DNA from: Engraulis encrasicolus
Taxonomy: Eukaryota > Chordata > Actinopteri > Clupeiformes > Engraulidae
Length of the DNA stretch: 64,000 bases
Direction: 5' to 3'
NCBI RefSeq assembly: GCF_034702125.1
Contig: NC_085880.1
Location: forward strand, 20,403,028-20,467,027
The notes under the pieces: model-generated
The model's input: the letters and a program-made list of their open reading frames with translations, nothing else
Databases searched by the model: none
Told to the model about the DNA's origin: nothing
Translations under genes and position numbers: made by a program
Part shown: positions 30,907 to 44,483 of the stretch, one piece after another
Layout of the letters: each line of letters starts with the position of its first letter
Position numbering within the stretch: the first letter of the stretch is position 1

Positions 30907-31126
30907 CAGGACTGGACTAGCCAGCTGGCATAGCGGGCATTTCCCGGTGGGTCCCACACCGTTGTGGGCCCCTATTTTCAGAAATGTAAAAAAAGGTACC
31001 CTATTTTCAGAAACCACCTTGAAGGTGCGTGGTCCACCGGCGAGCCAGTTCTGCGCCCCTAAACACGAGGGTCCCCTTTTAAGTCAAATGTGCCCGGGTC
31101 CTATTTCTCCCGCAGTCCAGCCCCTT
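30907..31126. mobile_element. MITE-like insertion next to family A copy 4
   Basis: Termini CAGGACTGGAC and GCAGTCCAGCC are inverted. The element lies between direct repeats GCAGTAAGGCC (30896-30906, 31127-31137). It is related to elements at about 25214-25504 and 28746-29019. Confidence 0.75.
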
Positions 31127-33407
31127 GCAGTAAGGCCTAACTGGACGTGACTCTGGGGGTTAGCTGAAGGTCTCTAAATTAAAAAAAAAAACCTGTCTCA
31201 GTGCGCTGTTGTTGAGGAGAAAATTAATCTGATATACTGTAGCCTATGGATTTATAACCTATTTTGTGATCCATTAGCTCGTTTGTGAGCGAGGTATAGG
31301 GATCGGCGATCAAATAGGGCCTTGTGCTGAGTGGGGCCATGGGGCCTTGGGCATGTGACTGGGAATTAGTCATGTAGTCTTTCAGACTGGTGGAAACAGG
31401 CTGGGCATATGATGCCATGATGACCAGCCTCATGGTAGAGTAGAGACCACAGTCATATGAACTCAACTCGTGCTCATCAGTGCACTCTCGTCTGATTTAA
31501 AGCCCAAAATTCTTCTTCTTCGTCTTCATAAAGACTTGCATTGAATTGAATGTAATCACAGACTTCTAATCTTGCTCTCTCATACAGTATGTGGGTCACA
31601 TTCCCTGTTCGTTGCCTCAAGACATACTGTATACTACAGTACACACTAATAAAAATGTTTGGCCTGACCCAGATTAAAATGTGGTTGTTACTGTGGCCGT
31701 AACTACCATTGAGGACACAGAGGTCATGTCCTCAGTATTTTTTTCCAGAAATGTCAAATTTATTGATGATGAAAATCAATCTATGATCAACAATGATGAA
31801 TTCAGTCTGTATATGCCACCTCCATTCAGCCTCAAGATGAAAACTAACGTAAGAGTTTGATTGAAGAGTTTGAAGCATTCTAAATGTACAGTATGCAATA
31901 CAGTATTTGACCTCGATATTTGAAAATGTCTTGTTACGGCCCTGACTGTGGTTGTGCTGAGAGTTTTGTGAAGGCCAAACTACAAGGTCACTTTGGGGCA
32001 ATAGCCTTCATCTGTCAGCTTTGGTTTCCTAATCTTATGTGCAAGCAACAGCATTGAGAACAGAGCTTGTTCACGATAAGGCTTTCAGATGTATGGGCTC
32101 CTTATTGTGCCCGCCGGGACCTGATGCAGAATGCAACACATGTGTTTTAGTAAAGTAGTATTGCGGTAGAGTTACTGTACGTTCTTGATCCCGAAGGAAA
32201 TGAAGAACTCAAGAACGGCAAAATACACATAACACACAAGTATAAAACAATGTGTTGCAAAGAGCGGCATACATAGCCAGGCGAGTCAGACTTGATGTGA
32301 AAACATTAAGTCTGGCCTCGCTCATATCAGACGGCACAAGGCTGTAGATGGGACCACACCGTTGTCGTTTTTGTATTGAAATTGCTTCTGCACTACCTTG
32401 GCCAACACTATAACCAATGACATCACTGCTTTTTGTTGGCTGCAGTCTCCACCGTCCTGCCAAAGCCCGCCCAAAGAGTCAAACAGAGGGGGTGAAGAAA
32501 AACCTATGCTGTGATTGGTGGACTACGGCCGGTGCCTGTGGTTGTGATCCTACAATGAACGAGGCTCACTAGGCAAACATATTTTTTGTCCGCTGGATGA
32601 GTTCGTAGTTTTCTAGGCTAATGCATACATACAGTACAATCACACACGCATAGCATACCATCCGCATGCTTTTCCAAATCAGCAATATGCAATTAGTGAT
32701 TGATCATAGATGAAGGAGGACGGTACAGTAGAGCTGTATTCCACAGCTGCGTAAAGCGTATTCCTTTTTTTTTGGTTTTTACCTGTACATTACATGTAGC
32801 TGTCGCTTTTATCATTAAAAAAAAACTCTAGTTACTTGGCTCAATGGGACTGCAGCCATGGATGAGATTCATACCTGGCAACCTTCCCATTCTAAGACCG
32901 CTTCCACAACCATAGGTCACTGCTGTCCAAGAATGTTATTTGGTTGCTTTTACAGGTTTTTTAAAGGTTCTTTACTAGTATGATGTATGGTACAATCCAT
33001 AATTTCAGGATTCAGGATTAATAAAAGTTTTCTACTCTACAAGAGGAGTGATGCACTTACCCAGACTCAGCATCCGTCCGCAAAAGGCCCACGTCTCCTG
33101 GGTGCGTCACAAGTGCAATTACTGGGTTCTGAAAATAGCCTTCAACAGCCATGGCGTCTGTGGAACAAAGCTTAATGAGATTTCTACTCTCATGTCAAAC
33201 TATGGAGCTTTCAGCATTGTGGTTAAGAAATTATAATACTTTGTTTATGGGGGGAAATCTTAGATTTTAAGCCTCTGTTTTTCAATACCAGTGTCAATCA
33301 TTTTAGGTGATGAATCATTTCTGTCTTGAAAGATGATCTCATCTGGAATAGTCAACAGTGTGAACGTTTAAACTTAGCACTATGACAAAGTTTTTTTTAT
33401 ATAAGAA

Positions 33408-33533
33408 CTTTTATTGGTGATCGGACAGTAGGAGAGGCAGACAGGAAGCGAATGGGGAGAAAGACGGGGAAGGTGGGTTAAGGACCCGGTTCGGACAGTT
33501 CAGTGCCCTACCGTTAGAGCCACGGTAGGAACG
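33408..33533 (-). repeat. Second SINE family (copy 3)
   Basis: On the minus strand, CCGTGGCTCTAACGGTAGGG begins the head. CTTTCTCCCCATTCGCTTCC is in the body. Confidence 0.72.
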
Positions 33534-35785
33534 CACAATGACAAAGTTAAGGTAATGTTTGTCGGACAATATAGTACACATCGTATACATATTAAAAAAT
33601 GCATAAACTAGTTCTCATGTAAAAGAAATGCAAAAGTATATTTGTTATAATCAAAATAGGAGGATTAAACTGTGGCACTCCTGAGGGTCAGTCCTCTTGT
33701 TGCCTTGAGAAAAAAATAGTCATAATGAAACCGAAGTGCCAGAGTTTCCTCATTCTTTTTTGATGTCTGCTACCGATGTCGACTGTTAGAGCACCTGTGT
33801 TTTTAAGAAGTCTTGAATCCTCGCAGCGCTTCCGTTGTCCTTTTACCTTTGTTATAATCACTTCAAAGGCATTGCTGCAAGACAAGGCCATCCATATGCG
33901 GACGATAGTGTGGTGTATAAAGTCAATATTGGCCGTGCTAATTCAGCACATAAAGAGTATGCTAGAAAACTAGAAATGTGTTGAATTAACACTGCAGAAT
34001 GTAGCCTACTGTGGTAGTGTTTTAGCCTGGTTTTACCAAATCACGTTAATTACTTCGGAATTAATTTCAAGTCTCTCTCTCTCTTTCTCTGAATTTCTCT
34101 CTTGAAGAGACAATAAAGGATAATCTAAAAAAAAAAATCTAAAAAAGTCTAAAGGTCTGGGTCCTCGGTGCCCTGGAGCACTTGGGTGGGAGGAGTGAGC
34201 TCAGCTCTGGTTTGAACTGAGCTCTGACCAATCGTTGACAGTTGGCGTTCATGACGTATGTTATTGCGCTCCCAAGTGCGTTTGCTTATTGGCCGGTAAC
34301 ACTGGTAGTCCGAAAACCGACTGAAAACCCTCCCCAGAGAAGCGTTAATATCAGACCATTCGTGGATTACGTAATTCTAGTAATTCAAAATGAATGGTCT
34401 GGCCTGTCAGGCTAGTAGCACTTAAGGATGTAAAGTTAACCTCTGTAATGGGAAACCATAGGAAATGCATATACATGGATAAACTTACATAGCTACAAGT
34501 CCTATATGCTGTATAATAATTATACAGTCCATACTGTATATGAATCATTTTGGAAGTTTTTTTTTTTCCTCATGGGAGGTGTCATCATGTGCAACTCTCT
34601 CAGACGCCACCATGTGCCTCTTAGTGCCACCGCAAACTCTCTGACTGCCGTGGAGACTTGTGTTACATAACAGTGGTTGGCTAGTCTCCTCCACCCCCCA
34701 CCCCCCATAAAACGTGCCGCAGCGTTTACTTGTTTTAAAACTTGCTTCAGGAAAAAAAATAAAAAATTTAAAGGTTGACATTGTTCCACAGGGTTCTTTC
34801 CGTGACATTGAAAAGTTGGACAATTTTGGGTGTTTCTATACTACGGCAAGGTGTTTTTTTTGTTTTTGTTTCCAAGATCCTACTTTTTGCTTGACATTTG
34901 AAGAATTCATGGGAAGGGATAAGAGTTTTGACCCCAGAGGAGAGGGCAGACTTGAAAAAGTACAAAGTCTAAGCTTTAGTCAAAAGGTGGATTATCAGGT
35001 ATCCCAACTTTAACCCCAAAATCTTTCCGCCCTATGGTGGTTTGACTGAATTAAAACGTGCACTTCAGACAACAACTAAAAATGCTACATTATAAGTATG
35101 AAATGTTTTTTTTGGGCTGAAAAAAAAAAAAAAAGTGTCTTTAGAGCATTAGATGCGTGAAAATTACACCAGAAATACTGCAAATGTGAATTAATTTTCT
35201 TCAAATTTTCTTTCTCCAGAATAAATGTGATGGAAATGGAAGATTTGTACAATAACCTTTATTATTCCATGTTAAGTTTGAGTCAAGGACTGCCATCATG
35301 CCTTACTAAAGTTGGTTAATGTCTCGCTGTAATGTTGTGTGCGGCTGACTATAAGATGGGAAACGGCACAAGAAAAACCAAGAATCCTCCCCTCTTGGTT
35401 TTTAAGCGTAGCACACCACATGAGCCACACGCCTACTTTCCTTCACGAAAACAATGCTGGCTGTAGCGTGCGTGCATATGTATGACTGAGCATGTGTGTT
35501 TAGGTGGGGATGAGGGAATGGGACTAACGTGTGGGTGTGTTGTTGAGTCTTGACTTGCACTCCTCCCGACCACAGAAACCCTCGTTTTAGACCAGACAGC
35601 ATGTAGGTGGATGGAGGGCTGTCTGACCATACGCGCAAATAATATCTTCTGTTTCCTCTCAGAGTTGCCACATGGGTTGGAAGCCAAAACCAAAATGCAA
35701 ACAAGGCCCTGGCCAATTCTATTTTGGATGCCCTTAGGTTTACGGTTGAAGCGTGCAGCCAGGCCCATGGCCAGGGAGACGCAGC

Positions 35786-35941
35786 CACGGGTGCCGACAG
35801 AGGGGGGGGACAAAGGGGACAGTTGTCACGGTAGAGAAAAGGCCCAGAATTGGGTCCTAATTACATTGTATCTATAGGGCTGGGGGGCCCTTTCAGATAA
35901 CTTTGTCCTGGCCCCGGCCAAAGCTGTCAGCGGTGCCGTAC
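35786..35941 (+). mobile_element. Family A MITE (copy 5)
   Basis: Begins CACGGGTGCCGACAG and ends CTGTCAGCGGTGCCG. Imperfect 8-bp flanks (ACGCAGCC, CCGCAGCC) suggest the target site. Confidence 0.8.
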
Positions 35942-37363
35942 CGCAGCCGTAAAGCAATGGAAGTGTTTTGGAAGCAGCTAGTCACTGCAGAGGAGCCCGT
36001 GACTCACACTGGACTAGAGAGAAACAGACTAGTGGGTCCCTACGGTGCATAACAACCGTGCCTGGCCAGGGAAGAGAGAGCACATGAAGCCATTGCTCCC
36101 CACGTTTATCTCCATATCTTACTTACAAGTTTCCAAGATAGTCACGTTATAGGCGAAGTATATTTAGCCAACATTACATGTAGATTTATCTGACAGGATT
36201 TTGTTTATTTATCTATTTATTTATTTCAAAGTTAACGCTCAGAGATCTAAAGTTCAATACAGAGGGAGTCTCCAGCTTCATTTGAACTGTTACTGGGCTA
36301 CTTGGATTATGACCTCTGTGTAACCTTGTCAGAAAAGGCGTATAAAATCCTCCACTCTGCGCATGGAATGAGCCCTTGGGTAAGCCACTATTCCTAGCAT
36401 GCACTGCCAACCTTTCCCTTAATGGTTTCAAGATGCATCATTCTGCATTGAGTAAAAAAAAACCGAGTAGAGTTGTGGAGTATGGCATGTGTTCAATTTC
36501 TCTCCTTGCTCAAGATTTGCTAAGCAGTTCCATGAATCCAGACTAAAATCAACTGTTTGGTGATCCTTCACACCTGTCAACACTTATTGCAAAGCATGGG
36601 ACTCAGCAGTGAGCTATCGTTTGATGAAGCCAAGTTTATTTAGTTGACTTTGTTGTTGTTGTATGTTGGATAAAAAAACTAAACATTTATGTAATAATGA
36701 CAGCTATAGGCAACAGGAGGGTGATGAAAGGTGTATTGTTTGTGTTGTCATAGGGGTAGTCTCAAAGCGCCCGCTATAGGGGTCTGTTGTGTTTGGCTGT
36801 GTAAGGCCACGGGCCCTTGTGAAGTGCAGCAGCACCCTACAAGCCTCTCCAACTGAGCTTATGCATGTTCACAAACTCGCTGTTTACACAAGTGTAGACT
36901 TGAAATGAGGCTGTCCTGGCCTGATGGGCATGTGTGAGCCTCTTCTGTGCTGTCAAAACACCCATGCTGGTTCGCTTTATGACGAGGGGTTCGATTTTGG
37001 TTTTAACGGGCATTGTGGCTCATTGATTTAGTGGCTATGGCAGGGAAACTTTTAGGATGTTCTGCATTCATGTTTTTTGGAATTGACCACATCTCTGACA
37101 AATGAAGTGTTGCTTTTACGACCGAGAGGCTTCGCATGTGATGATGGATAATGGTGGGAGGACCCCTCCTCTTTGCAGTGGGTTTCTCGAGTTGAGCATG
37201 AACATTGTGTGCAAAGTAGCCAAGCGAGATGTTTGCGGTGGCCATGACTCATTCTGCTCTTCCACTACTACAAAGTGAAAAACAATGCAGCAGAAGTATG
37301 GGGATGTTGCAGGGAAAATTGTGATTAATTTAGTATTTCACATATAGTCAAATCATGGGTAAG

Positions 37364-37640
37364 CAGTCAAGGGTAAGCGGTTAGGGTGTCAGACTTGTAG
37401 CCCAAAGGTTGCCGCTTCAATTCCCGACCTGCCAGGTTGGTGGGGGGAGTAATCAACCAGTGCTCTCCCCCATCCTCCTCCATGACAGAGGTACCCTGAG
37501 CATGGTACCGTCCCGCCGCACTGCTCCCTAAGGGGCGCCATTGAGGGCTGCCCCCTTGCACGGGCGAGGCATAAATGCAATTTTGTTGTGTGCAGTGAAC
37601 ACTTGTGTGCTGTGGAGTGCTGTGTCACAATGGGAGTTGG
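37364..37640 (+). repeat. SINE-like repeat with tRNA-type head
   Basis: AAGCGGTTAGGGTGTCAGAC and GTTGCCGCTTCAATTCCCG resemble tRNA A and B boxes. The body includes GTACCGTCCCGCCGCACTGC and ends near GGAGTTGGAGTTTTAAA. Confidence 0.7.
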
Positions 37641-37729
37641 AGTTTTAAAAAGTAGGTTTTTTTGTTTTGTTTATGTTACCTAAAGACCCAAGTCCTTCTT
37701 CAGCCATTAGGTGTTGTGCATTGTGTTGG

Positions 37730-37968
37730 CAGGGGTGTTGAACCTTTTTCATTCGAGGGACCACTTTTTCACAAATTTTATTAAGTCCTCCAAGGGCCGT
37801 ACTATGGACACAAAACCAGGATTTCGCCCTATACTTTGGGCCGATATAGAAGTCAAGGCAGCAAACCTTAGCCTACAACAGACCCCACCTTCACTAGATC
37901 CCCTGGAAATATAACTTGATTATATTGCAAATGTAAACGGCCCTCGAACCATAGGTTCCCAACCCCTG
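37730..37968. mobile_element. hAT-like MITE remnant
   Basis: CAGGGGTGTTGAACC at the left and GGTTCCCAACCCCTG at the right are imperfect inverted ends. Inside is the typical GAGGGACCACTTTTTCACA phrase. No clear target duplication. Confidence 0.7.
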
Positions 37969-38997
37969 AAGAAGTGTGTTTGCCCTGAGAAAAAAAACTG
38001 TTAAACTGTAAGCCAGATTCTTAGAATATTACGATTCATAGAATGTTCTGATTCTTAGAACATCACTGCTGTCTGCATTTCAGGAAGTAGTGCAGCAGGA
38101 GTTCCTCAGCCTGATGGCCCCAGCTCAGGGGTCAATGCAGTGCTGTGCGCTGAGGGAGGTCCACGTGGGGTCAGGATTCTGTGATCCCTTGACCTTTCCC
38201 TCCCTGCCCCACAGTGTGTAGATGGTGATTTAGCAGCGCCATGTGACCCCCTAGATTAGGAAAAAAAGGAATCTATGCCAAGCGACTCACCACTGAGGTG
38301 TACGAGCAATTTTTATTGAGCTGCAGGACTGACTTGATTGAACACATACAGTAGTCCTATTACTTGATTCCAGGTTTTATGCAGGCATGCAAGTCTTTAA
38401 GGTAAGTAGCTTATCAGGTGTTGAATTGATGTACTTTCACAAGAGAACTTTTACGTTGCTAAATGATCAGGTACTCTCTTGAGTAAGAGAGTGGATCTCG
38501 TGGTGTTTATAGTAGGCTATGGTTTGCACAAAGTATCTTTAACAGGTGTACGCAAAGATATGATTTAGGTTTGGCTTGTAGTTTGACTTTGTGTTGAAAG
38601 ATCTGGCAGTGGTAGCCTATTACACTGCCTATTTTGCACCACAGGGACTTCTTTGTGTGCCAAGTCTGTATGTAAACAAATGTACCGGTAGATTCCTTTT
38701 TGGATTTGTTCCCATTAAATAGGCCCACAGCCAAGGTAGAATTACAAACTTCTGTGGATTAATCAGAAAATCTCAACCATTGGGCATGGCACAGGATTTA
38801 TAGTCCAACAACATATAGCCTACATCGAAATACCTCTAAATCATATTTAATAATACTGTTTTATTGACCACGACATCACAACTGTAGGCTATGTTTAAGA
38901 TGAATCGTCTGACTGACAGTCATAGATGGATGGAATAATGTATGATGCAAGGTTGGCAGTGGCACTTGTTTAGGTGGGCGTCCCTTCTGATGACGAA

Positions 38998-40871
38998 GTA
39001 GCCCACACAGCAAAAGTGCACCGTAATGGATCCGCCCCGGAGTCCACCATCCGGAGGCCATCCTCCGGAACGGATCCGGTAAACGGGGCCGTATCGGCGT
39101 CCACTTGCACGCCGCCTATCATCCGACGCGGAGGCGTGGTGCGGAGTCAAAAGGGACCCGTTTGTCACCCGCAACGGATCCGCGTGCAGAAGCGTACCTC
39201 CGCAGTGAGCCCGGTTCGGAGGCGCGACATCCGATGCGGACTCATTACGTGTCCACTTATTGCATCCGTCACGGTTCCACTACTTTTTATCAGTTACGGA
39301 CCCATTCCGGACTCATAGATGTTCCGGGCCGGGACCATTTTGGATCCGTGCTCATAAAGTTACTTTCTTATTATGCTATAGGCCTAATCCCAATAAACGA
39401 ACACTAAACCAGTTAACCGTTACAAACAGCATTTAGATTTAATTCTACAGATAACACAGACCTGGCCTAGACACCGTTTAAATAAGATCCCGAAAAAAAC
39501 ACAACCTGACGAAGAACTTCACTCATCATGATTTTTTATTTATCTTGACATTATTTTTCTGTCTCACTGTCATGTTGAACAATCGCGTGTCGTGGCTGCC
39601 TTCTCTTCCTTCCCTCATCAGTCGACGGGGAAACATCACATCAGCGCTCCGATCTGAAAAGGCAACAGAGCTAAACTTAGAGCTTTCATTTAAATTTCGT
39701 AAGATGACAATCAGACATTGCATTGCATATGGAATGGACAACGCTCTTTCACATCTCTATCCCGTGACAGTAATGATGTTGAATAGCCTAAGATGTACAA
39801 TGTCCTACTTACTCTTGGTCGTAAAAGCCGGGAGGCAGGCGGGCATCACTGTAGCAGGGTGGATTACAGCTGGCTAGCCCTGTCCGACCCAGAGGTAATT
39901 CCACCTGTTTACTGTTGCACAAGATTAAGAACAAATTCAGATATTTGTAGCCCAACCACGGACATCTGTATCAAACTATGAGCCCAGCTACTTCATTCAT
40001 TCACCAATGATGGACAGCATATGGGACGAGGGCGCAGTTCATGGCCATTCATTGCTAATAAATAATTAGCCTGGATTTCGTTAACGTGAGGAAAACATGA
40101 TGCCACCGCTTTAGGATTTGTGCCGTTAAAAACACAGTTGGTGCCAAACCTGTTGAGAGCATCACCAATCCGTGTAAAAGTGTACCACGAGCCAAATTCA
40201 GACCAATATAGCCGTTTCATAAGAGTATTTGAACACTTAGTTATAGACCTACGTTTAACTTTACACAAGTTTGCTTCAGTCAACCGGTTTGCTAGTAGCT
40301 GGCTAGCAAGCTAACGTAAACAAGGCTGTTAAAATGGGCACAATGTAGATAATTTTTATTCAACTGCACTTCCTCCATGTATCGGATGGCATCATATTTT
40401 AACACCATTTAGGAAATACTACAATAGCCAATGTAGTTCTCCATGTCTTTGAATGAATGAACTAGCTGTCTCGTTTTGAAAACAACTAGGGTTAACATAC
40501 ACTTTTTAAAGTCATAAAACAAAATCCTACGAAATATCAATAAGCATTGATAGTATAAAAGCTTCAGATATACTTTTTGTACCTTTGTGTATCACCTAAT
40601 ATAAATAAATCAATACTTACTGGAGAGCGCTGTTCGGTCGTGTCTGCCCCAACAAAAACTGTACCAACGTCCGTTAGATTTTACAGCGCGTCCGCGTTTG
40701 TGAATCAGATATGGATGCGATTATGGTCCGCGTTTTGACAGTAGAATTTGGGGCGGCGCACGGTGGCGACCCTGATCCACCAAGTGGAACCCAAAGGAAT
40801 GTGACAGTGACACGGATGTGGTGACTTGAACGCGGCTCCGCATCGGAGTCCTCTGCTGTGTGGGAGGCTAC
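38998..40871. mobile_element. Putative 1.9-kb DNA transposon with CpG-rich subterminal repeats
   Basis: GTAGCC-CACACAGCA at the left is inverted at the right as TGCTGTGTG-GGAGGCTAC. The first 350 bp hold many GGATCCG, CATCCG and CGGAGTCC motifs (for example 39028-39034 and 39073-39079). The last 220 bp have similar TCCG-rich sequence in inverted orientation. The interior is AT-rich with short ORFs (39545-39877 plus, 39993-40283 minus) that I do not recognise. No clean target duplication was found. Confidence 0.55.
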
Positions 40872-41008
40872 CGTGGTGGTTTGTTCTTTTGTTGGTTGGG
40901 ATATGCGCGTGGCGCGCAGATTGAGAGACTGTGAGCTGAGCAGCAAGAGAGCGAGTTTGACTTCAGAACCTACTACAGGTCCATGCCGGTGAGAGGCTCT
41001 TCAAAGAG
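40872..41008 (+). promoter_or_regulatory. Possible non-coding first exon with strong donor
   Basis: Directly after the putative transposon, GC-rich sequence with GCGCGTGGCGCGC at 40906-40918 leads to two donor-like motifs: CCG|GTGAGA at 40987 and AAAGAG|GTAAGA at 41008. The next supported plus-strand gene is slc29a1, 8 kb away, so an alternative 5'UTR exon is conceivable. No direct evidence. Confidence 0.25.
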
Positions 41009-43374
41009 GTAAGAGAACGCTGCGCATTTTGACTATATATTGCATTACATAAATGTGTAGTTCTGCCGCTGTATGGATGCCGAAGTACAGGTGACGATCG
41101 ACCACGCTAGATGTGTCAAATTATTCACAATGACCAGCTCAACATTATTACTGGTCCCGTGGTTCTTTATTTACAATAGTTCCGAAATATGTTCTGTATC
41201 ACGTCTTTGCTAAATGGCCTACGCAAAGAATATCCAAATGCCCAAATAACCGGAATTATATTTTACCGCCAAGTTCAAACAATGTCGCTGTCGCGTCAGC
41301 GAATTTCGCCGGGAATTTGTCACATTTCTTATATACTAATTACAGCGCCCGTTTTATTTCAATTCGATTATTCGGTACTTAAAGACAACTAATTTTACTC
41401 ATTTTGTTGGTCTCGGAGTCAAAGAACTGTCTTAACATTGAGTAGTAAGCCTACTTTGCTCATTTCCTGCTTAGAGCTCTAATTCACAACGGAAATATAC
41501 CGGTTTTACCCATGCTTCTGCATTTCATTCATTCATTCTCGTGGTTGTGTGTAAAACTTCTGTAGAGGGTAGAGACGACATCCAGACAGTTCCATCTAGT
41601 AAAAAGTTACCTTGAGGTGTTCTTTGAACATGAGTCTGTTTCTGAAACGTAAACATTGGCATTCGCTGTATGAACCACCACGTGCGTCGACACGGCTAGC
41701 CCGGGGTAAAAATATATCACTAACCAGAACACGTTCCTGTTCTTGAAACAAGACACAGCACACCCTACCAGTTTAGATCAATGGACGTGGCACGTGTTCC
41801 TCCTCACCAATCTGCCTGGTGGCTAACACGCTAATTCAGTTTGTGTGTCATCATGCATTTACCCGAAAACCCGACAAAGCCATGCCCATGTGCCATCAAT
41901 TTAGAACTAGGCACGCCACATTCTCATGTTTTATATCGTGTACGTTTAGCACTATACATTTCATCGTGGTTCTCAGACTATCAACATGGAGCATAATGAA
42001 TACGGCTGTCTAATACTCATTCTATGTGGCGAAATACGTAAAAGTTCTGACTGACTGCTTTGCTGATGAATCCTCCCGTCACCCGGATGTCTACTCGTGC
42101 TTCTCACATGCGCTCTTACTATTTATGTACGGGCGTGACATTTTAGGGCACCGGGCCTGTCTTTGTCCCTCCTGGGAATGGCCTGGAACAGCTGTGGTGA
42201 TGCCCATGCGTTTTGGCCATACACAGTCACATTTTAGACTAAATCAGTAAAAAGCTTACAAACTATCCGTGGTTTGACCATCTGTCCGCCATTCTTCAGT
42301 TGCTTCATAGTGTAATGAAGTGTAAATTGTCCAGACCTTTTCGGTTTAGCCTCTGTTATCGGCAACGTGCTTCACATGGAAGACTTTCCCTTTTGTGTTC
42401 CTATTGGAACTGGAGCAAAGCATTGTTCTAACGTTTTTTCTTTTTTTGTACTATGGACTGGACATGTTTTTTGTGCATTTGTGTGTTAAAATAGCCTTAC
42501 TGGCCACAACGTTATTCCTGCTCAGTTTTTGCTCTGGAGAATGTTGATGCAAATGTTCTACTGATATGAAATGAAATTGCCTGAAAGAGTTTTTAAGCAG
42601 AAGAGTGATTTAAGCAGAAAAGAGGCAAACCTCCTGTCCGTATGCACAGCTTGCTTATTATATAGGGCATGCAGACTTCAAAGAGACCCAAGAACAACCA
42701 GCATACACTTGACTTGACCCTAAATATGCAAGTGAATTCGTTGACAAGGAGTCGGTCCTTCTTGGCATTTGCTCTCACTAATTCGTCAACTCCTCCCAGG
42801 TAGCGGCAACTATGTGAAGCGGCCCTCTGAGGCATCCCAAGAGCTGTGTTGGCACTCTGGTGATGTTCACTCTGGTGTGTCCATGTGTACACAATGAACT
42901 CCCTGATGGTTCATGTTCGTTGATGACTATTCCTTAAAATTTTGACAGTGTGATCCGAGGGGTGTCCCAGGAAAAAGTGCCAATGCATGATTTCATCATC
43001 TTGGAAGGACGAGTTTGCACTCAATGCAATGGGCCAGTAGAGTAGAGTAACAGTTATTAATACCGGAGGAAATTAAGGTGTCTTGTAACATACATGGATA
43101 CAAGGCATTATTGCACAACATATTAAACATAGATTATAAAACATAGCACACATTTACATACATTCAGCCATTGGCAGATCACACGCACACCGGTAGCTAT
43201 GGTTGGTGATGAAAAAGTAGAAGGGCTACCCAAGCTTCAGAGCAGAGTTCCTTGTCATGATTGATTGACACAACACTTTTTTTGCCACACTGTTGCACCC
43301 TGGGAATTTTGATGGTTCCCGTAGATTAGGCATTGGGAGAAACAGTGATGATAAATGAGCAGTTTGATTATACA

Positions 43375-43570
43375 GGTACTTGGATTTGGCTTGTGGTTTT
43401 ATCCAAAACGGCTTAAGTATTACAGGGTATTGGCTACAGTCCCTGGAACAATGTAGGGTTAGGTGCCTTGCTAAATGACACTTCAGCCATGGATGGAGGT
43501 GTAGGCAGGGAGAGGTGAGGGCTGGGATTGGTGATAAGACCACCTTCCTAACCATTAGGGTGCTGCCCAT
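43375..43570 (-). repeat. tRNA-derived SINE, minus strand
   Basis: Read on the minus strand it starts GGGCAGCACCCTAATGG and ends with the L2-like phrase TTTTGGATAAAACC. It includes CAAGGCACCTAACCCTACA, shared with the other copies. Confidence 0.75.
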
Positions 43571-44354
43571 TAATAATGATGTGCATGGAGAAGCCTGTTA
43601 CAGCGCCCCCTTTGTTGGGGGGCAGGTGGGCTAATCTGGATTATTCTGTCTATCGGTCTAGACTGATCTGATCAGATCAGGTAAGCATAGTACTGTAAGC
43701 GGTTAAGCATTGTTGTAAGAGAAACATAGCATTAAAATGGGCTGATTCACTTTTGTGGAAATAAAAAAAGATTTCTTTATTTCATTTTTAATCTTCCTTC
43801 TAAGACTACCACTGAGGTAATCCATCTTTATCACTCAATGTCTCAATATAGTGGCACCATTGATTGTTCTATTTACTCTCACTGGGTGGCACTGAAAAAA
43901 TGGTTGCACCTTGAAAAGCTGCAGTTGCTATTACGGGCTAGATGGATCCTATTGATCAACCACGCCATCAAGCCGCCGTCTTCCTCTTTGATGCAAGAGC
44001 AGAGTGGTGATGTTGAAGGCTTGAGCTGGCAGTGGAGCCCATTGGGTTCAGTTGGCCATGTCCATTCATAGATGAGGCCTATCAGACAAGGCCATCAAGC
44101 CACCGGCGTCTATAGTTCTTTGACACAAGGAGCGGAGTGTTATTGGCCACGTTCATGATGGAGAATCGCTGCACAGTCTGTGCGCAGCACGCAAAATTGT
44201 AATGCATTCTGGATAGAAAATTCTAACCAGAATGCATGTGAAATGGCAAAATGCTCTCTGCACAGCATTGGCAGCAATGCGCCATCACGAATGCAGCCAA
44301 TAAGTTAATGGGAGCCTGGGCGGTAGCAGGCAGCAGCAGTGGGGGTGGCACAGC

Positions 44355-44483
44355 TGGGGGTTTATTTCTCGAAACCTTAGTTGCTAACTATGTTAGCTTC
44401 TTTGGTGTTTGCAATGCAATTTCCCATTGGCAATGGCAACTACTCAAGTTGCCAACTGGCTAACTTTCGAGAAAAGCTCCCCT
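44355..44483. mobile_element. Short inverted-repeat element, family D (copy 1)
   Basis: Ends near TTTCTCGAAA / TTTCGAGAAA around a GCAATGCAATTTCCC core. Shared with copies at 46386 and 56237. Confidence 0.75.

Larger units (their letters stand above)
31138..37363. other. Non-coding stretch with repeat remnants
   Basis: No open frame matches a known family. 31690-31965 (GTGGCCGTAACTACCATTGAGG ... TTGTTACGGCCCTGAC) is probably a diverged transposon. 32180-32225 carries a GATCCCGAAGGAAATGAAG phrase of a common fish repeat, also near 42980-43070, 45720-45745 and 47715-47750. Nothing else is supported. Confidence 0.5.

Noticed and set aside
39993..40283. 96-aa minus-strand open frame inside the putative transposon
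   Set aside because: It has an ordinary amino-acid composition, but no transposase or known domain could be recognised, so it is not called as a gene.
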